A program made the position numbers and the translations under genes. From Sporolactobacillus kofuensis (GTDB lineage Bacteria > Bacillota > Bacilli > Bacillales > Sporolactobacillaceae), in contig NZ_JBHSTQ010000012.1 of assembly GCF_042660205.1 (NCBI RefSeq), forward strand, positions 16,665 to 80,664: a stretch of 64,000 bases of DNA, written 5' to 3'. The notes beneath the pieces were generated by a model, which worked only from the letters and a program-made list of their open reading frames with translations, did not search any database and was not told the DNA's origin. Of the stretch, positions 8,358-16,352 are shown one piece after another (the stretch's first letter is position 1; every line of letters begins with the position of its first letter).

Positions 8358-8825
8358 ATGAAGGAATCACAGGAACGAATCGTTGACGATAAAGATAGTT
8401 CTCTTAAGTTGCTCGTTGTACTGACACGTGCATACCAATCCATTCGCAAAGGTATTGAAGAGGATATCAAAGAGCATGGATTGAATCTGACGGAATTCGG
8501 TGTCCTTGAATTGCTATACCACAAAGGGGACCAGCCGATTCAGAAAATCGGCGGAAAGATTCTCATTGCGAGCAGCAGTACAACCTATGTAATTGATCAG
8601 CTCGTCAAAAAACAATTACTGAAACGAAAACCGAGTCCAACTGATCGACGCATTACGTATGGATCATTGACAGCTAAGGGACAAGAGCTAATGGAAAAAA
8701 TTTTCCCGGATCACAGAGATGCTGTGCATGCATTGCTTGGTGGGTTGACAACTCCGCAAAAGCAAGATTTGATTGTGAAGCTTAAAGAATTAGGGTTATT
8801 CGCGGCATCAATCAATAAGCAGTAA
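8358..8825 (+). CDS. mhqR: MarR-family repressor, MhqR-like
   Basis: The product is a MarR winged helix of 155 residues: the dimer helix (LVVLTRAYQSIRKGIEEDI), NLTEFGVLELLYHKGDQPIQKIGGKI leading into the recognition helix around ASSSTTYVIDQL, and the wing KRKPSPTDRRITYGSLT. MhqR-type repressors lose DNA binding after exposure to quinones. ATG 8358 was chosen because GAGGAGTG lies 8-9 nt upstream. It is transcribed from an operator-bearing promoter matching the one before mhqD, and a degenerate third site precedes doxX, which suggests that one repressor controls the whole cluster. Confidence 0.9.
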   Translation: MKESQERIVDDKDSSLKLLVVLTRAYQSIRKGIEEDIKEHGLNLTEFGVLELLYHKGDQPIQKIGGKILIASSSTTYVIDQLVKKQLLKRKPSPTDRRITYGSLTAKGQELMEKIFPDHRDAVHALLGGLTTPQKQDLIVKLKELGLFAASINKQ

Positions 8826-8850
8826 GTTTTTTAATAGGGTATTTAATCTC

Positions 8851-8872
8851 ATATATCTCGAATTAATAATAT
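8851..8872. promoter_or_regulatory. Degenerate MhqR half-site before doxX
   Basis: ATATCTCGAATT is conserved as in the two full operators, but the right arm (AATAATAT) has decayed. It lies between mhqR and the DoxX gene. Confidence 0.5.
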
Positions 8873-8908
8873 ATGAATTAAAAATATTTGTTTTATGAGG
8901 TGTTTGGA

Positions 8909-9307
8909 ATGATGGGCTTAGGTTTATTAATTATTCGTGTTGTTTTAGGATTAACATTTGCTGGGCATGGAACGCAAAAATTATTTGGCTGGTTTGGTGG
9001 AGGCGGCGTCAAAGCAACAGCGGGTTTCTTTGATTCCATTGGCATCAAGCCAGGTGTTGCAATGGCGACGATGGCAGGTTTGTCTGAACTTGTTGGTGGG
9101 CTTCTGTTTACCGTTGGGTTGCTCACGCCACTTGCTGGACTTTTGATTGCAGCGACGATGGTCATCGCAATTGCTACAGTTCATGGGAAAAATGGCTACT
9201 GGGCAACAGCTGGCGGTTTCGAATACAACTTACTGATCATTGGAGTCGTTGTTGGCGTTGCGTTCATTGGTGCCGGTACCTATTCAATCGACGCGCTGAT
9301 CTTTTAA
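8909..9307 (+). CDS. mhqP: DoxX-family membrane protein, MhqP-like
   Basis: This 132-residue protein has four predicted helices and the DoxX hallmark GLTFAGHGTQKLFGWFGGGG near its N-terminus. DoxX proteins are linked to quinone or thiol redox systems in the membrane, and B. subtilis MhqP belongs to the MhqR regulon. The start ATG 8909 is 6 nt after GAGGTG; a TTG at 8888 would place the RBS inside the gene. It is the last gene of the cluster, followed by a strong terminator. Confidence 0.85.
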   Translation: MMGLGLLIIRVVLGLTFAGHGTQKLFGWFGGGGVKATAGFFDSIGIKPGVAMATMAGLSELVGGLLFTVGLLTPLAGLLIAATMVIAIATVHGKNGYWATAGGFEYNLLIIGVVVGVAFIGAGTYSIDALIF

Positions 9308-9335
9308 TCAAAGGTAGCGACTTCATGATATGAGA

Positions 9336-9377
9336 AAAGCCTTACTCGGTCTTGTCTAACGAGTAAGGCTTTTTTTG
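9336..9377. terminator. Terminator of the mhq cluster, shared with convergent ansA
   Basis: AAAGCCTTACTC and GAGTAAGGCTTT form a 12-bp stem with A and T tracts on the two sides, suited to both directions. Confidence 0.9.
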
Positions 9378-9410
9378 ATTGTGAAAAAGTATCAAGAGAA
9401 GCGTATCCAT

Positions 9411-10405
9411 TCAGATGTAATCGAGATCATGTGCAATAGGCGTCTGCATCCATCTTTTCACCTCTCTAAGGTCGGAGGTATGCGCGAGTACCCACATCAG
9501 TTTGGCTAAAATTGCTTCTGTGTTCATATCACCAGCTGTAATCCCGCCGGCCTCAGCTACTTTCTTACCGACTTCATAGAGCTGCATATCTTGTCCTTCT
9601 TCAAGGCACTGCGTCGTGATGACCACAGGAATGCCGTGTTCAATTAAATCCCGAACACCATCGACTAAATTCCTCTGTTCACACGGCAATCCACCGTTTC
9701 CAAAACTCTCAATAATTAATCCTTTAACATGATCTTTGAGATAATCGAAAAAATTTGGAGCTAACCCAGGAAATGCCTTTAGTAAAAAAACATCCGGGCA
9801 TAAATCAAAACGATTTTGAAAACTAGATTTCTCGGGTTTTAGTTGATAGTCAATGTTGAGATGCCCCTTCTCAATAGCAGCAATATAAGGGAAGTTAATG
9901 CTCTCAAAGGCATCATAACTTTTCGTTCTCATTTTAACTGCTCGGGTTCCCAAAATTGCTTTACCGTCGAATACAACAAATACACCGGGAAGGTCAGATT
10001 TTTTGGCAAAAGTGACCGCGTCCTGAATGTTTTTTTAGCATCTGTCTTCTTGAAACTCACCGGAACTTGTGAGCCCGTAATGACAATTGTTTTCTCGGTG
10101 CCATGAAGAAGGTAGGAAAGTGCAGCAGAAGTATAGGCCATTGTATCGGTACCATGTGTAATAATAAAGCTATCATAGTCATGACTTTGTTCTTTAATCG
10201 TTCGTGCGATAGTTAGCCAGTCTTCAGGCTGCATGTTTGTACTATCTTTATTCATTAATATTTTAAAAGAAATTGCAGAATCCATCTCATGGTCATTAAA
10301 ATATTGTGCAAGCTGATCAAGTGTCAGTCCGGGAGCTAACCCATTTTTTTGTTGCGTCGAAACAATTGTGCCCCCTGTAGCTAAGACAAGAATCTTTTTC
10401 AACAA
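9411..10405 (-). pseudogene. ansA: L-asparaginase (AnsA type), frameshifted in a 7-base homopolymer
   Basis: Two minus-strand pieces together give a full type I asparaginase. The upstream part (10405 to about 10030) has ATGGTI with the catalytic Thr, NMQPEDW and ITHGTDTM. The downstream part (from about 10029) runs through FDGKAILGTRAVKMRTKSYDAF and IESFGNGGLP to the end. Reading IQDAVTFAKKSDLPG in frame needs eight A where there are seven (T-run 10030-10036 on the plus strand). This is either a real inactivating deletion, a phase-variable tract or a sequencing slip. Everything else is intact. The enzyme hydrolyses asparagine to aspartate and ammonia in the cytosol. Confidence 0.88.
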
Positions 10406-10504
10406 ACTATCCCCATTCCAATCAGTGTAAACCTATTATACTGGTTTTCATGATTTTCAGCGATGGAAATAGAGAAGAACGGATGCCGGTCCTGATCGTG
10501 ACTA

Positions 10505-11314
10505 TTAACTTAGCACAAATTTTTCGACGGCATAAGCAACACCATCTTCCGAGTTGGCTCGCGTCACAAAGTGTGCAATTTCCTTTAAAGGCTCAATTGC
10601 ATTCCCCATGGCGACACCGAGTCCGGCATATCTAATCATAGCCATATCATTTTCCTCATCGCCAAGCGTCATCATTTCTTCAGGAGCGATGTTAAGGTAC
10701 TGGCCAAGTGCTTGGAGGCCCTTGCCTTTATCTACTTCTTTATTTAGAATTTCGAGTAAGAATGGTCTAGATTTCATGATCGTATAGTGATCATAATACG
10801 CTTTTGGTATCCTTTCAATCGCAGCATCAAGGGTCGGTTGGTCGACGCAGAATATTGCCTTATTTGCTTTAAAAGTATCCGATAACTGATCCATTTCAAT
10901 GTCGACAAAAGGTAGTGCCGTTAAAATTTGGCTATAATAGGACGGTTTATTCACGGGGGAAGGAGGGCAATAAACGCGTTCCAAATCAATGAAATTCATT
11001 GGTACCTTAAGATTTTGACTCAGCTGATAAATAGTAAGGATCTGATCTTTAGTTAATATTTTCTCGGAAATCACTTCACCAGTATCTGTCCGTTGTACAA
11101 GTCCGCCATTATAAGTAATCGCAAAATCCCCATTTTCCGTTAACCCCAGTAGTTCTAAATAACTTTTGATGCCAAGAAGTGGGCGTCCAGAACAAAGAAC
11201 GACTTTAACACCACGTTTCTTAGCTTCCTTAAGCACGCTTTGCGTATGTTCTGAAATCTTTTTTTCTTCATTAAGAAGCGTTCCATCAAGATCAATAGCA
11301 ATTAACTTAATCAT
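10505..11314 (-). CDS. Cof-type HAD-IIB sugar phosphatase
   Basis: The product has 269 residues. HAD motif I is DLDGTLLNEE (residues 8-17), motif II is VLCSGRP, and the motif III/IV region is GDEENDMAMIRYAGLGVAMGNA, with a C2-type cap between. These YidA/Cof enzymes dephosphorylate sugar phosphates or related metabolites with broad specificity. GGAGGGAAGAAT precedes the ATG. The 3' end of ansA lies downstream on the same strand, but the gap contains no sign of co-transcription. Physiological substrate unknown. Confidence 0.9.
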   Translation of the reverse strand: MIKLIAIDLDGTLLNEEKKISEHTQSVLKEAKKRGVKVVLCSGRPLLGIKSYLELLGLTENGDFAITYNGGLVQRTDTGEVISEKILTKDQILTIYQLSQNLKVPMNFIDLERVYCPPSPVNKPSYYSQILTALPFVDIEMDQLSDTFKANKAIFCVDQPTLDAAIERIPKAYYDHYTIMKSRPFLLEILNKEVDKGKGLQALGQYLNIAPEEMMTLGDEENDMAMIRYAGLGVAMGNAIEPLKEIAHFVTRANSEDGVAYAVEKFVLS

Positions 11315-11429
11315 ATTCTTCCCTCCTATTTCTCATCTTTTTTCAGTATACAGCGCTTACTCTTAGAAAAGAATAAAAATACTCCTGCAGTTTTATTCAA
11401 AAGATAAGAAAATATAACGTTTTTTACTT

Positions 11430-11566
11430 AAACATGCAGCGCAGATGCGAGACGCCAGCGGGATCAGGTACCAGAGAGACCCCGCAGGTTACTGGTTGTA
11501 CGAGGAGGCTCGCGGTGCGCCCGCGGCAAGCGAGCAATCGAAGCACAAGTGATACAAATTACGGCC
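11430..11566 (+). repeat. Intergenic repeat copy A (fullest copy)
   Basis: This GC-rich segment inside AT-rich spacer carries blocks GATGCGAGACGCC, GACCCCGCAGG, CGAGGAGGCTC and CCGCGGCAAGCGAGCAATCG. Related blocks recur at 14180, 18955, 23178, 39648 and 55891. It resembles the dispersed GC-rich intergenic element known from many Bacillaceae genomes. No ORF. Confidence 0.8.
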
Positions 11567-11632
11567 TGAATTTGTCCTAATTTCTATTTATCAGATCTGA
11601 AAGGACATGGGACGAATACAAACCGATGATTA

Positions 11633-11669
11633 GAAAAAAATAAAGCTGATACCGCATGACGGTATCAGC
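11633..11669 (-). terminator. Terminator of PAP2 phosphatase gene
   Basis: On the minus strand GGCTGATACCG-TCATG-CGGTATCAGC is a 10-bp stem followed by TTTATTTTTTT. Confidence 0.9.
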
Positions 11670-11697
11670 CTTGAGAATCCTATGCAATGGAACAAGT

Positions 11698-12231
11698 TTA
11701 AAAGGGAAGAACAATCTTCATGAAACTGATATAACCAGAAAGACATCCGAGAACCATACCGGCAAGTACATCTGAAGGATAGTGCAGACCAAGAAATATT
11801 CTGGAGATCGCAACACTAAATCCGATCGGTAATAAAATAATACTTAGTGAATGATGATACATGATAAGCGGCATAATGACTGAAAAAATAGCAGTAGTAT
11901 GTCCCGATGGAAATGAATGATCTTGAAGTGCATTCATCGGGAAATTTGTTCCGTCTAAAATCAAATAAGGACGTTTTCTCGGGAAACATTTCTTAAAGAT
12001 CTGAACGACAAGATGACTGATTGATAATGAAACTGCACAAGCAACGGCGGTTAAACGGAGTTGCCCACGCGCGAAAATCAACAAGAAAAGAACAGTGAAA
12101 ATCTCCAAAACGGCTCCGCCAATGTTGGTGATGGTACGGAAATATGCGTTCAACATTTTCTTCTCGAAATGTTGATTAATTTTCTTGAAAATACGACATT
12201 CCATCTCATATAAAGCATGAATGGGCATCAA
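11698..12231 (-). CDS. PAP2-family phosphatase (undecaprenyl-diphosphatase-like)
   Basis: This 177-residue membrane protein has the three PAP2 signature motifs: KKCFPRKRP, SFPSGHT and SRIFLGLHYPSD, all on the outer face. Such enzymes remove phosphate from lipid carriers; BcrC-type members recycle undecaprenyl pyrophosphate and confer bacitracin tolerance. GGGAGGTGAAAACCA precedes a TTG/ATG pair; the TTG at 12231 has the better spacing and the ATG at 12228 is the alternative. Monocistronic with its own terminator. The exact lipid substrate is not readable. Confidence 0.85.
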   Translation of the reverse strand: MMPIHALYEMECRIFKKINQHFEKKMLNAYFRTITNIGGAVLEIFTVLFLLIFARGQLRLTAVACAVSLSISHLVVQIFKKCFPRKRPYLILDGTNFPMNALQDHSFPSGHTTAIFSVIMPLIMYHHSLSIILLPIGFSVAISRIFLGLHYPSDVLAGMVLGCLSGYISFMKIVLPF

Positions 12232-12239
12232 TGGTTTTC

Positions 12240-12583
12240 ACCTCCCAATAATTCGAAAACATTTAAAACTGTAACATGATTGTCAATAAATGCAAAGGGC
12301 TTAAATTATTTCGACAGGAATTGGCGTTTTATGAACCAATTGTATGCTCAATTCAATTATATAGTAAAGAAAAGCCATTAAGAAAGAATAAACACATCGT
12401 AAAATGTTTGTTAAGTGTAAATGGATTAACCATGATGAGTGTAGCATGTGCATGAACGAGAATAAACAAACATGTATTTTGACATTAAATGGTGGTACAG
12501 TTTACAAGATTGTGTGCCAATAGTATACTCGACTCAATGTATGCATTTGAACTACATACCGACACATTGGAGGAAACAAGACA
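12240..12583. other. AT-rich intergenic region between PAP2 and pncB
   Basis: No gene was seen. It holds the promoters of the two divergent genes; the pncB promoter is listed separately. Confidence 0.6.
12501..12529 (+). promoter_or_regulatory. Sigma-A promoter for pncB
   Basis: TTTACA (12501-12506) and TATACT (12524-12529) are separated by 17 bp, 55 nt before the pncB start. Confidence 0.65.
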
Positions 12584-14056
12584 ATGGAATCCAGGTTTGA
12601 CGTGAGAAATGACCGAGATCTCACGATGCTGGTTGATTTCTATGAACTCACCATGGGAAATAGCTACCTTGCTGAAGGGGTAGGCGACCAAATTGTTTAT
12701 TTTGATATGTATTTTCGCAGAGTTCCCGATGGTGGCGGCTATTGTATTATGGCCGGAGTGGAACAGCTAATTGAATATCTCGAAAATCTTCGGTTCACTG
12801 AAGACGATATTAATTATTTACGATCGACAAAGACGTTTTCGGAAAAGTTTCTTGATTACCTTTCAACTTTTGAATTTTCTTGTGATGTTTGGGCAGTTCC
12901 TGAAGGGTATCCGGTATTTCCAAATGAACCGCTGGTTACAGTCAGAGGACCTGCGATTCAAGCGCAATTGCTTGAGACAATGATTTTGGTTACAATTAAC
13001 CATCAGACCTTGATCGCAACGAAAGCCAGTCGCATTTGTCGCGTGGCAGGTCATCGCCCGGTTATGGAATTCGGATCGCGACGAGCACAAGGTTATGACG
13101 GCGCAATCTATGGGGCACGTGCAGCGGTCATTGGGGGCTGTTCAGCAACAGCAAACACACTGGCCGGGATGATGTTTGATATCCCTGTCTCAGGGACAAT
13201 GGCACATAGTTGGGTGCAACTCTTTGATAGCGAACTTGAAGCATTTCGTGCATGGGCAAATGCATACCCTGACCAATGTCTTGTTCTTATTGATACTTTT
13301 AATGTACTAAAGTCCGGCTTGCCTAATGCAATTCAGGTTTTCAAAGAATTGCGTGCCCAGGGACATGAACCGCTCGGCATCCGAATTGATTCTGGGGATA
13401 TCACTTATTTAACCACAAAAGTGAGAAAAGCTTTAGATGATGCGGGCTTTCCAAAAGCAGTTATTGTCATTTCAAACTCACTGGATGAACATATTATCAA
13501 GGACGTACTCGCTGAAGGTGCACAGATTGATTCTTTTGGTGTCGGTGAGCGATTAATTACTGCGCGATCCGAACCGGTATTTGGTGGCGTGTACAAGTTG
13601 GTAGCCGTTGAAAAAAATGGTGAAATTGTTCCACGAATCAAGATTAGTGAAAATCAAGAAAAGATCACAAATCCAGGTTTCAAGAAAATATACAGAATTT
13701 ACGATAAAGATGCTGACAAAGCAATTGCAGATCTTATTTGTGATCATGATGAAATGATTGATGAAAGCAAACCTTTAACACTTTTTGATCCGGTTTTCAC
13801 TTGGAAAAAGAAGAGACTGAAACGTTATAAAGCGGAATTATTGAGAGAACAAATTTTCGAAAAAGGTAAGTTATGCTATGAAAGTCCTTCTGTAGTGGCT
13901 ATACGCAAATTTTCCCAAGAACAAGTGCAGCGTCAATGGGCTGAAGTTCTGCGCTTTGAGAATCCGCATAATTATTTTGTGGACCTTTCTCGGAAAGTAT
14001 GGGATGCAAAGCATAATTTGTTGAACAGTTTCTCAGAAGAATTCAGTGGAAAATAA
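12584..14056 (+). CDS. pncB: Nicotinate phosphoribosyltransferase
   Basis: This 490-residue protein is of the size of the Bacillus enzyme and converts nicotinate plus PRPP to nicotinate mononucleotide in NAD salvage. The N-terminal LTMLVDFYELTMGNSYL, the EFGSRRAQGYDGA region and the phosphate-binding IRIDSGDITYL and VGERLITARSEPVFGGVYKL blocks are all intact. TTGGAGGAAACAAGACA gives the RBS. No other NAD gene adjoins it. It sits between its own promoter and a strong terminator, so is probably monocistronic. Confidence 0.95.
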   Translation: MESRFDVRNDRDLTMLVDFYELTMGNSYLAEGVGDQIVYFDMYFRRVPDGGGYCIMAGVEQLIEYLENLRFTEDDINYLRSTKTFSEKFLDYLSTFEFSCDVWAVPEGYPVFPNEPLVTVRGPAIQAQLLETMILVTINHQTLIATKASRICRVAGHRPVMEFGSRRAQGYDGAIYGARAAVIGGCSATANTLAGMMFDIPVSGTMAHSWVQLFDSELEAFRAWANAYPDQCLVLIDTFNVLKSGLPNAIQVFKELRAQGHEPLGIRIDSGDITYLTTKVRKALDDAGFPKAVIVISNSLDEHIIKDVLAEGAQIDSFGVGERLITARSEPVFGGVYKLVAVEKNGEIVPRIKISENQEKITNPGFKKIYRIYDKDADKAIADLICDHDEMIDESKPLTLFDPVFTWKKKRLKRYKAELLREQIFEKGKLCYESPSVVAIRKFSQEQVQRQWAEVLRFENPHNYFVDLSRKVWDAKHNLLNSFSEEFSGK

Positions 14057-14067
14057 GTAATGATTAA

Positions 14068-14118
14068 GAGAAGCTAGAGAAGTGACGATTGAGACACTTC
14101 TCTAGCTTCTCTTTTTTA
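14068..14118 (+). terminator. Terminator of pncB
   Basis: AGAGAAGCTAGAGAAGTG and CACTTCTCTAGCTTCTCT form an 18-bp perfect stem, followed by TTTTTT. Confidence 0.95.
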
Positions 14119-14179
14119 AAATTTGAATGGGCTTAGGGTTCATATCAGCGGTGTAACATTGAAAAAAGTTCTGATTCAA

Positions 14180-14305
14180 ACACCGAAGTGCGAGACGCCT
14201 GCGTGAGTGCAGACCAGTGGAAACCCCGCAAGTGCTAAGTTGAACGAGGAGGCTCCCGGACTGCCTGCGGCAAGCGAGCAGCTGAAGTGTCGATTAAGCA
14301 CAAGA
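14180..14305 (+). repeat. Intergenic repeat copy B
   Basis: It shares GTGCGAGACGCCTGCG, AACCCCGCAAG, AACGAGGAGGCTC and CTGCGGCAAGCGAGCAG with copy A in the same order and at similar spacing. Confidence 0.8.
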
Positions 14306-14374
14306 TTGAAGATTCAAAGCTGCATAGGAGTAACACGAAAGGAACAGGCTTAGCCTGGTTTTTCTACAAAGGGA

Positions 14375-14932
14375 TTATAAATGGAAGGTATCTTTTATCA
14401 TTTGAGCAACATCCTTCGCACTTAAATGGGTTGTGTCGATCCTTAGATAATGAGGTTCGGTAATCTCACCATCGATAGAATTTAGTCGATCCTTTTCCAT
14501 TGACTCCAACAAATTTTGTTCGGAGCATTCAATATTTCGCTTGGTCGGTTTTTCTTTTAAACGGTTTGGTGTTCTGTTCCGGATCAGTCGTTCATCTACA
14601 CTTGCTTCCAATTCAACAAAGAAAATCTCTCCTCCCGCTGAACGGAAAATTTGGCACACTTTTTCAACAAACGCATGATCCTCAGGCCGATTAAATGCCC
14701 ATACAGTCGTGAAGATGATCCCGCCCAGATCACTTTTCGCGACTGACTTAAAAACTTCTTCCCGAAACAAATGACAGAGGCGCCACATTTCCGGACTAAA
14801 TCCAAATAAAGGAACAAGCAAATCAATGGTCATATGATTATGGAATAATTTTAAATTCGTAATTTTTGTAAGTTCCTGCCCTACCGTCATTTTTCCAACA
14901 GCTTGCGGTCCAAAAATCAGTACAAAGTTCAT
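14375..14932 (-). CDS. P-loop kinase-like ATPase (shikimate/adenylate kinase fold)
   Basis: This 185-residue protein opens with a Walker A loop, FGPQAVGKMTVGQEL, in which the position usually held by Gly or Ser-Gly is Lys-Met (GKMT), as in a group of shikimate-kinase-like AAA_33 proteins. A C-terminal Arg-rich lid (LIRNRTPNRLKEKPTKRN) suggests phosphoryl transfer. It overlaps the upstream MFS gene by 4 bp (ATGA), so the two are translationally coupled. A resistance or self-modification role is plausible, but the substrate is unknown. Confidence 0.7.
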   Translation of the reverse strand: MNFVLIFGPQAVGKMTVGQELTKITNLKLFHNHMTIDLLVPLFGFSPEMWRLCHLFREEVFKSVAKSDLGGIIFTTVWAFNRPEDHAFVEKVCQIFRSAGGEIFFVELEASVDERLIRNRTPNRLKEKPTKRNIECSEQNLLESMEKDRLNSIDGEITEPHYLRIDTTHLSAKDVAQMIKDTFHL

Positions 14933-16185
14933 GACTCTACCCCCAGACGTTTCATTGGATCATGAACGATCCGAATTGAGCGATAAAAACAATAGATCCC
15001 TGTTATACCCAAAATGAGATACAGAGTTGCCATGCCGAGAGATGGAAGAAATGCCCCAATGATTACGCCGAGTGAACCCATGATCTTGGCACCTTGGAAC
15101 ACCAGCCCATAAACGGCCATATATGAGCCGCGGACATTCTCTTGAGTCATTGAAGCCATCATTGTCTGGCAAATCGGTACGTACATTAATTCACCCAGAG
15201 ATGACACAATGATCATGAAGGACAACAGATACCATAAATTACTGAATCCTAAGATCACATAACCGGAAATATAGAGTACAAGACCGATAAACAAAACATG
15301 GTTTGACTGATAGTGTTTCATCCATTGATTAATCAATAATGTAAAAAAGACAACAAGCACAGTATTTTCAACACGTAACCAGCTAAGCAGCTTAAGTCCA
15401 TCTACAGAATAACCTAAGATCAGCGAATGAAAGTCTTGAGCAAGCCGGATCGCAATATAATTGTTCATCTGAAATTCTAATGATAAAATCAGCAAATGTG
15501 CGAGGCAAAAGATAAGGAAGCGACGGTCAGTGACAACGATTTTATAACTTTTGCCCATGTCTCGAATGAGCTGTAATGCTGTTGTTGTTTTCATTCGTAT
15601 GGTATGCTCGTTGCGGCTTTCTTTCATGAAAAAGGCAAGCAAAACAAAGACAAATACGGAGGCCAAAGCAAGAATAACAAACAGTACGAAACGATAACTG
15701 TTAAAATAAAGCCCTCCAATGATGCTTCCAGCTGCAATCGATAAATTGACCGACCAGTAATTAACGCTGTACATAAATTGCCGATTTTCTTTAGTGCTCA
15801 CATCAATCAGCATGGCTTCAGCAGCAGGGTTCATTAATCCACTGCTGACACTTTGCAGGAGCATCATAATAAAAGTGGTAACAGAAGAAGTGAACCAAGG
15901 TGAATTTGCACTCGCCATTATTGAAAAGGCGATCATTTGGATTATTTGAGCAAGAATCATGACTCTTTTTCGACCAAAACGGTCGGAAATATAACCACCG
16001 AAAAAACTGGTGATTAACGATACGATTACATTAATTAATAGAAGAACGCCGGCAGTGGCTGTCCCGAATTCTTTTGCGAAATAGATCGCCATAAATGGGA
16101 AGACCATATTGCCGACAAATCGCGAAATGAAAGAAGTCAAAAGGCGAATTCTTATGTTTGGGTGAAGTGCCATAAATGTATTCAT
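14929..16185 (-). CDS. MFS multidrug-type transporter
   Basis: The product has about 418 residues and 12 membrane segments, with the MFS motif GGYISDRFGRKRVMILAQ after helix 2. It looks like the MdtH/YqjV group of drug efflux proteins. I place the start at ATG 16185 after GGAGAGCAAACCT; a GTG at 16206 lacks a good RBS. The divergent SgrR-like gene begins 168 bp away and probably regulates this operon, much as SgrR sits next to the efflux gene setA in enterobacteria. Confidence 0.85.
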   Translation of the reverse strand: MNTFMALHPNIRIRLLTSFISRFVGNMVFPFMAIYFAKEFGTATAGVLLLINVIVSLITSFFGGYISDRFGRKRVMILAQIIQMIAFSIMASANSPWFTSSVTTFIMMLLQSVSSGLMNPAAEAMLIDVSTKENRQFMYSVNYWSVNLSIAAGSIIGGLYFNSYRFVLFVILALASVFVFVLLAFFMKESRNEHTIRMKTTTALQLIRDMGKSYKIVVTDRRFLIFCLAHLLILSLEFQMNNYIAIRLAQDFHSLILGYSVDGLKLLSWLRVENTVLVVFFTLLINQWMKHYQSNHVLFIGLVLYISGYVILGFSNLWYLLSFMIIVSSLGELMYVPICQTMMASMTQENVRGSYMAVYGLVFQGAKIMGSLGVIIGAFLPSLGMATLYLILGITGIYCFYRSIRIVHDPMKRLGVES

Positions 16186-16352
16186 AGGTTTGCTCTCCAA
16201 TCTCACCTAAGAAGGTGTAAGCCTATTTTTCTATAAACTAAATGATGTAAAAAGTGTAGAATGGAATTAATTCTTTCCCCTTTTTGACATTCGGAACACT
16301 GTACAATAAAAGGGTACGGTCAAATTCATTCATCTGGAGAGAAGGTGACAAG

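Noticed and set aside
16284..16307. TTGACA and TACAAT before the SgrR-like gene as a promoter
   Set aside because: The spacing is only 12 bp, too short for sigma-A.
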